64,000 nt of DNA from Ignelater luminosus (lineage: Eukaryota; Arthropoda; Insecta; Coleoptera; Elateridae). Of the stretch, positions 23,222-33,954 are shown in pieces; the stretch's first letter is position 1; every line of letters starts with the position of its first letter. Made by a program: the position numbers and the translations under genes. The notes under the pieces are model-generated. The model saw only the letters and a program-made list of their open reading frames with translations, ran no database searches and was not told where the DNA came from. Where the stretch lies: contig VTPC01090432.1 of the NCBI GenBank assembly GCA_011009095.1, positions 1-64,000 of the forward strand. Direction: 5' to 3'.

Positions 23222-23391
23222 ACAAAATATAAATTCCCCCAAAAGAAACCTTACATCATTCGGAATTGAAAGAATATTAAATTATCTGCGAATTATATAA
23301 AATAACAAAAAAAATTGCATATTGCTAATGGTAAAATAAATAAATATTTGGACGAAAAACTTAACATTAGATATTTTTATGCAGCAGAGTT
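23222..23391. repeat. Direct repeat, copy 2 (period 401 bp)
   Basis: Diverged duplicate of 22821-22990. Between the copies, 23040-23220 is a GC-richer block with open frames on both strands (61-75 codons) that I cannot assign. A nearly perfect inverted repeat CGATAAGCA/TGCTTATCG (23392-23417) follows directly after this copy. Confidence 0.75.
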
Positions 23392-23419
23392 CGATAAGCA
23401 GCTTCACGTGCTTATCGGA

Positions 23420-24228
23420 ATGGCAGGCGTGTGTGTACAAAGATAAACTTACATCGGAAGAATATAAAATAATATAATGATACTAAGTCCTGAACAGTTA
23501 TGTAAAAATTAAAATAACTTGAATACACTAGACACAATTAGACAAACAGTTGAATAATGTTTTGAAAGGCATAAATGCCTTGGGAATAATTACTCTAGAG
23601 AAGAATTCATGTTTAACGCAAACATGAACATGATAATGGAAAGTAAACATGATACATCAAAGGTTTTAGATTGTTTATTATAACATCTCAATTATGCTAA
23701 AAGTCTGAAACCTCTTTGTCAAAACGAAGTACTTACCATAGAGAGTTACTCTAAGAAAAAACATTTCGTTGTCAGTACACACGATTTTTTGACTCACAAC
23801 TGGACAAAACAATTTCGATCTTATTTGTAGCATTCAAAAGACTAAATCTCATTTTTATTCCAAAAAAGTAGTATATATATAAAACCAAAAAGACCACAAA
23901 CGTAAAATACCCTAGTCTGAGATAGCGCTCATACAATTTAGGTTTCACAAAATGATCTGCGGCAACCCCCGAATTCAAACAGTTACAGAAAATCAAAACA
24001 AATTCATTTTAGTAGTTTTGTTTGTAGATAATCCATTGAAGACGGTGTTAAATGTAATTAACTTTAAACCAAAACTCTAAATTACTATACAGCGTGATTC
24101 GGAAAAAATGGAATAAAACATTTATTCTCAGCAAAAAAGTTCCCATAAACATAGGTTTTTCGCAGGTCCGTATTCAAGATACAGGTTGTTAAAGTACTAT
24201 GAAAAAAACAGTTCTTCCAGATTATTTG
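23420..24228. other. Stretch without a recognised gene
   Basis: AT-rich. The minus-strand open frame at 23772-23996 has a Phe/Tyr-rich central segment but no family resemblance. Nothing else is seen. Confidence 0.4.
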
Positions 24229-24799
24229 CCGAACACCTTATTTGATGAAGCCAGAATGTTTCTTCTTCAGAAGATGAACTTGATGGAATTATTCATTCCT
24301 TTTGGCGAGCTGGAGGACGATCAGTGCTGAACGTTGCTCTACATCTACCTAGATGGTGAGGATTAGATTACCTATAGCAGAGTCTATTTCATGCATATTT
24401 GTGAAAAAAAGTTTTTTAGAGATATGTGTATTGACTTAGTTCTGAAACCTAATTCCACTCACATGATTCCAGTTTTGGTTAGGAATCAGGAGAGAGTGGA
24501 TTCAGCAAAGTAGGTAGAGAGAGCGATGGAGGTGTTTTTGTAAAGAGTCTGTTATTAAAATGAGGTCGATGATAGAAAGTGTAGGATGGGACGGAAATGT
24601 TGAGTCTGTGTTTAGGATACTGTAGAAAGGAAAACGAAGGGCGCAGTTTGCTAGGACTTTTGCTTTAGAGTTCAAGACCGTGTCCTCAAATACCGTACTC
24701 CAAGCACTGAAATCGCCCAGAATTGTGGCTGTCTGATATGAGGCCGCCACAAACTTGAAAAACGTTTTCGAGAATGGGTCACCGAGAAGAATATATGTA

Positions 24800-24823
24800 G
24801 CCTGTCCAATAAATATGTGAACT
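24800..24823 (+). repeat. Mariner left terminal inverted repeat
   Basis: Pairs with 25925-25948; the shared core is CAATAAATATG followed by one variable base and GAACT. Adjacent TA at 24798-24799. Confidence 0.9.
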
Positions 24824-24852
24824 GAAGTCCTAAAAACTTTATTTTGTAAAGT

Positions 24853-25779
24853 CTAGGTTACATCAGTCTTATCCTCTTCGAAATACTCCCTATTTGTAGC
24901 AATACACTTGTTCCATCTCCGTTTCTATTGTTCAGAGCATCCACGGAAGTCCTCAGAAGTTAGGTTCTTCAGCTGCCTCATTTCACGTTTTATTGCCTCT
25001 ACGTCATCCCGCCCCCGTATGACCATTTAGCATTTTGAAAACAAAAAGAAACCGCTGGGGGCTAAGTCTGGTGAGTAAGAAGGGTGGTCTAGCGTGGTCA
25101 TCGAATTACGAGCCAGAAACTTGTGGACAATCACTGCTGAATGTGCAGACGCACGATCCCTCAAGCACTTGCGAACCTGGGACAACACCATGAATTACAA
25201 AACAACGAGCAGCATGACCTTGACTTTTGATTGGCTTTTTTGACATTTTTTCGTTCGTGGTTCATCTTTTGCTTTCCATTCCTTTCTCTGTGATTTCAGC
25301 TTGCTGTCGTACTCGTATAACCATGATTCGTCACCAGTGATTACCCTTTCAAGGAAACCGGACGTTTGAACAAAATTTTTCCAGTCGGTGCAGCATTCAA
25401 CCCTTTTCAGCTTTTGGTCAGGTGTCAACAACTTTAGAACGATTTTTGCACACAATTTTCTCAATCCCAGATGTTTAGTTAGAATCGTGTGCACAGACGA
25501 TTTTTCCAAATTTAGTTCATCAGCAATCATCCGGACAGTGAATCGGCGATTAGAAAGCACAAGAGACCGCACACGTTAGATGTTTTCATCAACACAGGAC
25601 ATCGACGTTCGTCCTGGCTTTGCATTATCTTTGCAGTCTTTACGGCCTTTACTGAAATGCTTGATCCACTTAAAAAGACTTGTTTTCTTCAGTGAGTTAT
25701 CTTTATAAACAGTCCCCAACATTTCATGAATTTCCTAAGAGTTTGTCTCAAGTTTCACCAAAAATTCGTCAATATCCAT
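24853..25779 (-). pseudogene. Mariner transposase, inactivated
   Basis: Starts at ATG 25779 (MDIDEFLVKLETNS). In-frame stops occur at 25735-25737 and 25576-25578, with another near the C-terminus. The N-terminal DNA-binding part is readable: WIKHFSKGRKDCKDNAKPGR, then the second helix-turn-helix RFTVRMIADELNLEKSSVHT. The catalytic part has the first Asp in VITGDESWLYEYD, a diverged second box RDRASAHSAVI, where HHDNA(P/S)AH is usual and the Asp remains, and the third Asp in HPSYSPDLAPSGFFLF, so the DD34D signature is recognisable. About 35-40 residues before the second box, usually the FFD...PPGQTVN segment, are missing. Ends at a stop at 24853-24855. In active relatives it cuts and pastes the element at TA sites. 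Confidence 0.9.
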
Positions 25780-25924
25780 CGTCCACAAGAGCAAACAAAA
25801 TCCCACCTCTAGCTGTACGCTTGCTTCGACGGTTTGACGGTTACTGACGCTACAGTGGGTCTCCCGCCAACGGCGCAGCCAGTGCGCATAGCCACGCATC
25901 ACCTCAAGGTCACTCTAGTAGCTT

Positions 25925-25948
25925 AGTTCGCATATTTATTGAACAGAC
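25925..25948 (-). repeat. Mariner right terminal inverted repeat
   Basis: Inverse of 24800-24823 with three mismatches over 24 bp. Adjacent TA at 25949-25950. Confidence 0.9.
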
Positions 25949-26300
25949 TACGTACAAAGAGAAACTTTAGAGTGAATCATCGGTGAATAATCAGAATGTT
26001 CAGGAGGAAGGTCAAGAAGAGTAGAGAAAAGGTGCGAGTAAATGACAAGAGCCACGCCCGCCTCTTGCCTAAAAATATTTTAGAAATTATTTAAAATCCA
26101 GGGAGAGTAAAAGACTGAGTTGGTTTCAGGTAAATCTCAGTTATAATAGCACGTAAATACTATGGAAACAAGTCGGTTTTTTGACAAGTAACCGTTTGTG
26201 GCTTCAATGGTGGAAAATTACTGTTGCAATTTTAAGACACAGTACAAATGGTTCTAGTCCCAAGAAAGAAAAACGCAACTAGATACCGGCATACGAAACT

Positions 26301-27300
26301 TTGAATCGAAAACTGAATACAGTTTGGACTAGAACTAGGATCCGGGGAATGTACTTCGTTTGTGTAGAAAATAAAGAAACGAACGAAATCTTGTACACGA
26401 GAGCTGCCCGTTTCTTGTAAGGGCTCAAAAGAAGCATCGAGTTCCTAAGTTGCGGTTTTGAAAGGACGGTTGGTGTATTTTATTGAAAAGGCAAATTGTT
26501 GCCACACTTGGGTTTTGGTGCATGTTTCTATTCAGGTAGAAGTGTGATGGAAAACTCCGTACACACAGCAGCTCGGTCGCCTGACCTAACAACCGGAGGC
26601 TGAATTTCAAGCATTGTCTGGTTCAGCTTGGAACTTGTCAAACATTCTCAACCCTTTTGCCAAGAAGGGAATGAAAGAAACGACTTCTTGAAAGTGGCGA
26701 CCACCCAGTCGTGTTTCGCAGTCCGTGACTTTGGACTGATTGCGGCAGACTTGGACGAAACTGAGGCTTTCTGCTGCCAACGCCGCAGAAAACGGGAGAA
26801 GATCGGAAGACGGGGACTTTTCAGCAGAAAAAACCCAATGAGGGACTCTTACGAGTTGGTCCAGGATAGTAAACTGCTCTCGCAAGCTGTCCTGAAGAGA
26901 CTGCGCCATTGTAGGAAACGGTAAGGTCTTTGTGATTCGGAGAGTTAGGATAGCGATAAGGCCTTAAGATGTGCCTGAACTTTGGGTAGTCCAGACGACA
27001 GACAGCTGCGACTCATGTGTAAGAGGTAACAGCTCCATCTGTAGATGGAGTAGTGGACACCGATTTGGATGATGACGATTGTGAGGCGAACATGAGGTTG
27101 CAACCGTTTTCGTTTTTAAATCAAAGTGCAATCTTCGGGACTGGACTGAGTAAAAGATGAATATTCGTAATTCGCCATTAATTGGCGAATTATAGAAAGA
27201 AATCTTTTCCGTAGAGTTATGACTTTCCTTCATTCTGTTTTTTTTCTTTTTTGATCACAGGATCGCAGTAATATTTGTAGGATAACCCAAAACTTATAAA
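26301..27300. other. GC-richer stretch with unassigned open frames
   Basis: 26425-26930 is less AT-rich than the rest of the region and is open on both strands (26607-26909 minus, 100 codons; 26628-26924 plus, 98 codons). It lies where ORF1 of the adjoining minus-strand LINE would be expected, but I see no zinc knuckles or other ORF1 motifs, so I leave it unassigned. A perfect inverted repeat TAATTCGCCA/TGGCGAATTA sits at 27168-27192. Confidence 0.4.
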
Positions 27301-27309
27301 CACACATAC

Positions 27310-27414
27310 CGTCAAGAGAATTTCCGCCCATGGCAAAAGTTGGCATGTATGCGGGTTTACCAAAATCAGAACCAGAAGCATTGAAGAGATGGGATCTTTC
27401 CTATTAGTAATACA
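27310..27414 (-). other. Possible internal exon, unsupported by homology
   Basis: On the minus strand a pyrimidine-rich stretch ending CATTGCAG (AG at 27416-27415) precedes 105 bp that are open in the phase-0 frame and end in G followed by GTATGTGTG, a good splice donor (GT at 27309-27308). A second acceptor (AATAG, 27402-27401) would give a 91-bp exon in another frame, containing FGKPAYMPTFAMGG. Both frames are open, the peptide matches nothing I know, and no partner exon is visible. This is the best host-exon candidate I found, but it is weak. Confidence 0.18.
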
Positions 27415-27420
27415 CTGCAA

Positions 27421-30400
27421 TGAAAAACTGTAGAATGAGCTTTTTAAAATAGTGGAGTGTTACAGTTTGGAAAGTACTCCTGTACACGTCCGGTCACAAC
27501 GAAAACCACCAAGGAACTTTGAGTCTACAACGGAACGGTGTCATTTTATTACTTCCACCACGGTTTAACCCACTCAGATCAGATTAGGAAGATCTATTAC
27601 TTTAGTAAGCTTGTCTTTCAATCAAAACAAAGAACAAAAACTATTTTGTTTACCAAACATATTTAAGATGAAAACAAAATCAACTTGGGTTGAATTACGT
27701 AGGTGACTTTTTGGAGAGTACACAGAAAGAAGATAACTTAAAACACTTTGTACTTTGCAAAAATCATAAGGAAGTCAAAACAGCAAATAAAAACGAATGG
27801 TACAGTAACTCAACTTGTGCACTATGCATATACTATTAACTTTTCAACTATTTGGAGCTGGTTTTGCTTTCGAAAATTGGAAATTGCTTTTCTTTGGTTT
27901 CTAATCTAAAGATGTAAAAGATTCTCCAACAGTAGCCGGGTGTACTTTTCTTAAAGTCAAACTCGTGAAGCTTCTCATGAGGTCCTATCTGTCTTCCCTT
28001 TTTGCTTTATAGATTTCTATTAGGTACGACAAACGATGTGAGATTTAGAGTTCTTCGTCTAAAACATTTACGGTATTTCTGCATGTTTCTTATTTCCTAA
28101 AGATGGCGCACAACGTAACCATGCTGTATTTTTCAACTCTTTTGCTATTACCTATTAGATGCTAGACTTTTAGTTTTTAAGAAATGCAGTTTCAATGGGT
28201 CTTCACTGCATTATATTTTAAAAGTAAATTCTTTTATTAATAAGTTTATTAAATTTTGCAAACTGGAAAGGGCCTTTAGATAAATTCAAGAGTTTCTCAT
28301 TCCAATTTATGATTTTTAATTCACCGCATAGTTGGTCTTACAGTTGATTCTAAGTTCCAAGTTTTACCACACAACCTATAGCATTCTCAGAAGATGTGCT
28401 TTCCATGCAAATTTTTAATCTATAGACGTAATATGCACCCCAAAAAAGGCTATTAAGTGTTCCAGTTCGAGAAAAAAAATTAACTTCTCTCTTTTGATAG
28501 ATGGGCTAGGTTTTATTTGGGTTGATACTAGAAATGACCATGGCATGTTTGTTCCTATTACAAACCGGTGGGGTGTGCGAATATAAGTGAATAGAACGAT
28601 CTTCAAGTCTTAAGTAACCATTTCTAACTGTTCCATCATAGGACCCAAAAACTGATTTTGACCAATTTATCTGCTCAGAATAATGCTTGAGGAGTCATTG
28701 AGTATAAGGTGGCTGTAATCGTTTTTCATGAACTAATTGGTTTCGTCACATTGTTTTTATGTAGTTTGGACAACTCCCTGTTATGTAATTTTATCAATTT
28801 AGTTTCGGTTTTATATTTTAGTCATACGGACTGTAAAGTCAAGAAGAAGGTATCTGAATAAGCCTGTTCTAAACAATAATAATTATGTTTGTTAAAATGA
28901 AAATGATAAATTAGAAACGTTAATTGACAAATAACTACTACTAAATCGCTGGATTTGATATCGCTACTATTATTGCAAATAGCATCTGCTACTTATATAA
29001 TCAAACTATTCCAGACGTTTTAGTTCTTTAAAGTAACTAATTCCGTTTAAAATCAATCTTAAAGTGATTTTGTTCCAATCCGTAAGTGGAACGTTTAAGA
29101 TATATCTCCGTTACTACAAACAAATCCACCCATCCATTCAAATGTTTGTAGATGCTGTGTGGTTGGATAATGCATTCCATTAGCATTCCGTCATTGCAAT
29201 ACGAATGCACGTCGATTCTAAAAGGACATAACAATCGAGGAAAACTTCTCGGTTATTTCTAGTACAGTTTTGTCTTCAAGAATTTTTCTTTAAATTGTAA
29301 ATGGTTTTCCATTAAACGTTCACGTCATACAGTTTAGATTTAAGAAAATGTAAGCAAGTTTTACAGTTTTCCGTTGAAACGAATTTTAATCTGTAAAGGG
29401 ATAAATTCATATTAATAGCGTTTTGCGAAATAAAACGATCGCTGCATTTTATCCCTATTGTATGCGATTGCAATGCAAGTTTGTAAGTTCACGGAATATA
29501 GAACGAAATAAATTCTCCAGGTACATCGTGTAATAATCTCGGTTAATAATGAAATATATCGCCCGTAGGACGCCTCTTTACCTCTTCGGTAAACGAAAAT
29601 TTGCATTGTAGTGCAACGTTATTATATTCCAAAAGGCTTTCCGTTAGTATAAGCCTGATAGAAGTTCTTTCTAATGCGCAATACCGAACCTGCATAATCT
29701 TCTTTGATGTTTATTCAGTGACACTCCGGCGACTTTGATGTAACGTCACATGTGACATCTAGGTGTGTGATGGTTGTGTGCGAACCTGTCCCTTGTTTTA
29801 TGTGGCATAAAAGAAACCGCAGAAGTATCATAAAATATTTTCCCTGCAAATAAAACAGTACGCTTCTGTTTTAGTTGGCAGGTGGCCAACAAATCATTGT
29901 TAATTTTCCACCGTCAAAAGATAAATTACAAATATTAATGATTAATGAGAACAAATATAACAGAGTGAAATTGTTATTCATGTAATGGACGATTTCAAAT
30001 ATTTATGGCTGAAATTTAAAACATTTTAAATAAATCTAAAATTCCTCTAATTCCACTCTTCTTATTTATTATTTATGAATTACCACCACCACGTGAAAGT
30101 TTTAAACTTTTAATCTTGTTTGTTTCACTGCCGTTTGTACTACATAAACTCGTACCCTTGGTAGTAAAAGTGGATTGTAAATTATGCTGATACGGTTTCG
30201 GAGTTCAGGTCATTCAAGTTTGCAAAACATATAGTTGACAAAATATTGTTTTATCTAAAGAATGTCACGCTGAACATATAAAGCTGATATATTTTTTACT
30301 GCGGGCTCAAACGCGCTATAAATAGGTTACAGATATTTTATTTGTGTATTCGATTGATTTGTCCCTCTTTTGTCTGGTTGGTTAAGTCTAATTTGTTTAT

Positions 30401-31035
30401 CTATATCAAGTTTTAATTTTATGAATGATAGATTTGCTGTATACTTTACACATAAACAAACAAATAATTTAGTTCAACAAAAAAAGTCTTTTAGGCATTA
30501 AAAGGCTGCCAGAGATAAATTTTTAACCATGATTTCAGAATTTCCAGTTGTACACATAAAAATGTTGTTTTTAGTGGGTGTACACATCAAATAAATACAA
30601 ACTAAATGGTACAATTTTATTTAAACTGCTCATCTTAAATACCATGATATTAGAAAAAATAACCAAGCTAATTCTAAACAATCTGAATGCTGACTGACTA
30701 ACAGGCTAGTATCTCTAACGAATATAACATCACAGCTTTGCAGTCTGGCAGATCTTTGCCGTCCAGAAGTCTTGGCACTGTATCTATCAAAAACTGCAAT
30801 TGTATTGTCACCAAACCAAGTTTTCAGGGTAGATGTTAGTTACATAATGTGTTTCAGACAGTTTATACAAACCCTATGTAAGAAAAAAGCTTCCATCAAT
30901 AATGTTCAACATCTCTTTTAGATCATACTGGCTTTCTTGCGTTTTGTTATCGATTTCTAGATCTTTTGCAATAGTAACACGACCCGATAACAGTAGACAG
31001 ATGACAATGATGCCAATTCAGACTTACAACTGTTA
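27421..31035. other. Stretch without a recognised gene
   Basis: AT-rich with no TE domain readable. Short minus-strand frames (28415-28606, 29037-29234, 29412-29606) are unassigned. A perfect 12-bp palindrome GTCACATGTGAC with a central E-box lies at 29745-29756. Confidence 0.45.
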
Positions 31036-31167
31036 TTATTCTTTTTCTTTTTCTTTTCTTGCTTCGTTTAGAAGTACCCAGTAAAAATTTACAATAACCT
31101 TCTATGTTGTGTAATGATTGGCTATTAGATGGTTTTGTATGGGGCTAAGATTTCAGCCCACTGTTAT

Positions 31168-33715
31168 TTATTGCTGAAGTAGGTGTTTTGGTTGTTTATG
31201 TCTATGTCTAATGTTTGGGTCCTAATTTCCGAGAGTATTTATTAGTGGGTTTGACGACGTCGGGGTGTTTAGATATAATTTTTCTGCAGTCAAGGTAATA
31301 AATTGTTTGATTGATGGGAGGTCTGCGTCTCGGTGTAGGTCAATGTTTCGGATGTGCCAAGGGGCATTAAAGATCATTTGTAAGATTCTGTTTTGGATTA
31401 TTTGAAGTTTGTTTAGGCGTGTCGTCGCCGCATATCCCCAGGTAGAAGAGGCGATGTCATTATTGGTCGGATTATGGTTTTGCAGAGGAGTAGTTTGTTA
31501 GTCTGGTTAAGAAGACTGCGTCTGTTTAAGAAGGGATACAAGGTGGTAATGATTGCGTTCGCTTTCCTGACGCAGGAGACCGTGTGGTGTTTCCAAGTTA
31601 GTCGTCTGTCGAGGGTCACGCCTAGGTATATGGCTTGCTGCTGCCAGGGGATGGGCAGATTGTGAATGATAATCTGAGATAGTTGTGGAGGTAGTCGTCG
31701 TGGAATATGACCGCTGCACTCTTTTCGGCGTTTATTTCGATTCTCCATTTGTGGAACCATTCTCCAATAATTTCGGCGGCCTTTTGTAGGAGTCTAGCGA
31801 GCATGTGAGGGTCTCTGGAGGGTGTCCAAATGGCTGTATCATCCGCGTAGAGTGCCAAGCTGGAGCGTTCTGGTATTGGAAGGTCAGAAACGAATAGGGA
31901 GTAGAGGGTAGAAGAAAGTAAGAAACCTTGTAGGGCTCCGGCTGTAACACGTCGCTCTGAAGATCGGACATTTTCAAACTAAAGGATCGATGTTTAAGGT
32001 ACGATGCAATGAATTTCACGATCTTGCTGTTGATTTGGGCTTGAAACATTTTGTATAAAAGGCCAGCGTGCCATACTTTATCTAATGCTTTGAATACTAT
32101 GACGAAGATGGCTCCTGTATGGTCGCGATTATTCAACCCTTCGGTTAAATGTTCTACCAACCTAAGTGCTTAGTATGTGGTGGCATGGCGGCTTCTAAAA
32201 CCGAATTGTTTGTCTTGTAGTATCTGTCTGTCGTCAGCTTGTTATTGGAGTCTGTGTAATATAACACCTTTTACTATTTTGCCCAGTGAAGGCAGCAAGC
32301 TTATAGGGCGATAGTTCTAGGGGAATAGCGGGTCTTGGCCAGTCTTATGGATTACGATGACATCAGCGGTCTTCCGGTGGATGAGAAAATGACGGAGTCG
32401 CAATATGGCGTTGGTAATGTTTACTAATGCGACAATTATTTTCTTCGGGAGTCATTGTAAGACCGAGTTTGGTATACTGTCGGGTCCAGGAGCTTTTTTG
32501 GATTTCGTATTTTTGATGAGGTTGTTGATTTCTTCGAAGGAAGTTGGAATTGTGAGAGAATCGTTGTCAACGTCTAGTAGTTTGTCTCCAACGATTCTTG
32601 ATATTCTGGCGATAAAGTGGACGTCTACGTCTGCATAATTAGGACTACATTGTCGTTTAAAATTATTGGCAAAGGCTTCTGCACGTTCTTCGTTCTTGTA
32701 AACCAAACCTCGTTCGCCATGTAGGCATTTTGTCAGTTTCCAAATAGAGTTATCTTGAGTGTCTAGAGATGTTAGTTTTTCCGACCAGGTGTAGTTGCGG
32801 TGATTTCTCATGTCTCTGCGGATCCAGTTATTTAGCTGGGCTAGCTCTAGACGGTCTGTTGGATTAAGTGTGGTCTGCCATCATCGACGAGCTCTGTTTC
32901 TGATGCGAATGAGTTGTTTTTTGCCGGAGGGATTATTATGGGATTCGACTCGTACCGCAGGGACGTTTGGATTTGGGTAGTTTTTGAGTTCTTCGACGAC
33001 GTGAATAGTTGGTATTCTGCCGTAATTGGTTTGTATGTGATTGTGAAATGCTGGCCAGGTTTATCTGTAAGTCGATGGAGTGTCTTCAAGATTGCCTAAT
33101 TGTAGCAGTACCGGGTTGTGGTCAGAGGTTATTTCTGGAATAGTGGAGTTGTTATAGGTTAGTCGTAGATTTTTCAGTACGGCTATATCGAGCACATCTG
33201 GAACGACCTTGGCCATAGAAGGTGGGGACTTGTGGACCTACTACGGCTAAATCATGTTGTGCAGCGTAGTGGTTCAATTCGCGATTCGCTAACTAGTTCC
33301 AGGTTTGGTGCTTAGCGTTTAGATCACCGCCTAGGATTATTTGGTCGTCGTCTTTAAGTAAGGTATCCAAATCTTCGTCAGTCAAGGGGCGGTTTGGAGA
33401 ACAGTATACTGCCGTTAATCGTACATGGCCATTGTTGGCAGTGTGTATGAAGATGGAGGTGGCCTCAATATGGTGTAAGTCATGGTTTGGGCCTGGGTAG
33501 TGCTCTATGGTAGATCGAACGTATATTGCAGTTCCTCCGCCTCTGTCATTTAGTCGATCGTGGTGGAACAAGGTGTAGTTAGGAAGTCTCGGTTCTGTTT
33601 GTCTTAGATGCGTTTTGCAAATTCTTTGTGTTCTAGTCCGTTTGCGTTCCAGCAAGCTATTTGTAGAGATGTTGGTTGTCTTAGTCGTGCTGTTATTATT
33701 GTTTGAGTAAGTCAA
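31168..33715 (-). pseudogene. LINE B ORF2, endonuclease-reverse transcriptase
   Basis: Endonuclease pieces: CKTHLRQTEPRLPNYTLFHHD, RGGGTAIYVRS and IILGGDLNAKHQTWN (33715-33293), then SDHNP near 33116-33130. Its N-terminal Asn and Glu boxes are poorly preserved. The linker has SIWKLTKCLHG at about 32730. Reverse transcriptase: KAPGPDSIPNSVL (about 32480), a diverged VFKALDKVWHAGLLYK (first Asp region; the usual FLD is now VFK) near 32080, and an intact YADD at 31838-31849. C-terminal region: YLGVTLDRRLTWKHH, then FNAPWHIRN and LHRDADLPSI near 31350-31290, stopping at 31168. Frameshifts occur near 32160, 31860 and 31740, and several stops lie between the endonuclease parts. Confidence 0.85.
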
Positions 33716-33954
33716 GGAGTTCTGGTAGTAGCTGTAAGAAAGCTGCTGAGATGTTTTTATTTGTTAGAGCATCTAGCGCGAGGGATAATAATTTCTATAG
33801 TAAACCTGGGTGGCTGGTATAACCTGCGCTGCCCAGAAGCTGGTATGGAAGGGCGGAGTTTGCTGTTTGGGTCTCTGGGTGTGTGCATGCGGGAGTGATT
33901 GCAGCTGAAGCTGGAGAATTAACTGCAGCAGCGTAGCTTTTTGGATGTGCTGAT

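Larger units (their letters stand above)
24800..25948 (-). mobile_element. Mariner element with TIRs and TA duplication
   Basis: A 1149-bp Tc1/mariner-type DNA transposon. Terminal inverted repeats of about 24 bp: the left begins GCCTGTCCAATAAATATG and the right, reverse-complemented, begins GTCTGTTCAATAAATATG; both then read on to GAACT. TA dinucleotides flank both ends (24798-24799 and 25949-25950), the family's target duplication. It contains one broken transposase frame on the minus strand. It is somewhat shorter than the roughly 1.3 kb of complete mariners because of an internal deletion. It sits inside a LINE endonuclease, so it arrived after that LINE. Confidence 0.92.
24230..26300 (-). 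pseudogene. LINE endonuclease fragment split by mariner
   Basis: Minus-strand reading, outer part 26300-25951: TEIYLKPTQSFTLPGF (catalytic Glu of the APE endonuclease, at about 26150) and RQEAGVALVIYSHL, interrupted by frameshifts and stops. The reading then hits the mariner insertion (25948-24800) and resumes at 24797 with SFSKTFF-like sequence, ATILGDFSAWSTVFEDTVLN (GDFN-type motif, Asn now Ser) and PSHPTLSIIDLILITDSLQ (24750-24502). A diverged endonuclease-RT linker follows, with VDVEQRSA and HQVHLLKKK, to about 24230. No reverse transcriptase follows. The motif spacing across the mariner shows that the two halves were one domain. The clade is not certain; it is a Jockey/CR1-like type by motifs. 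Confidence 0.7.
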
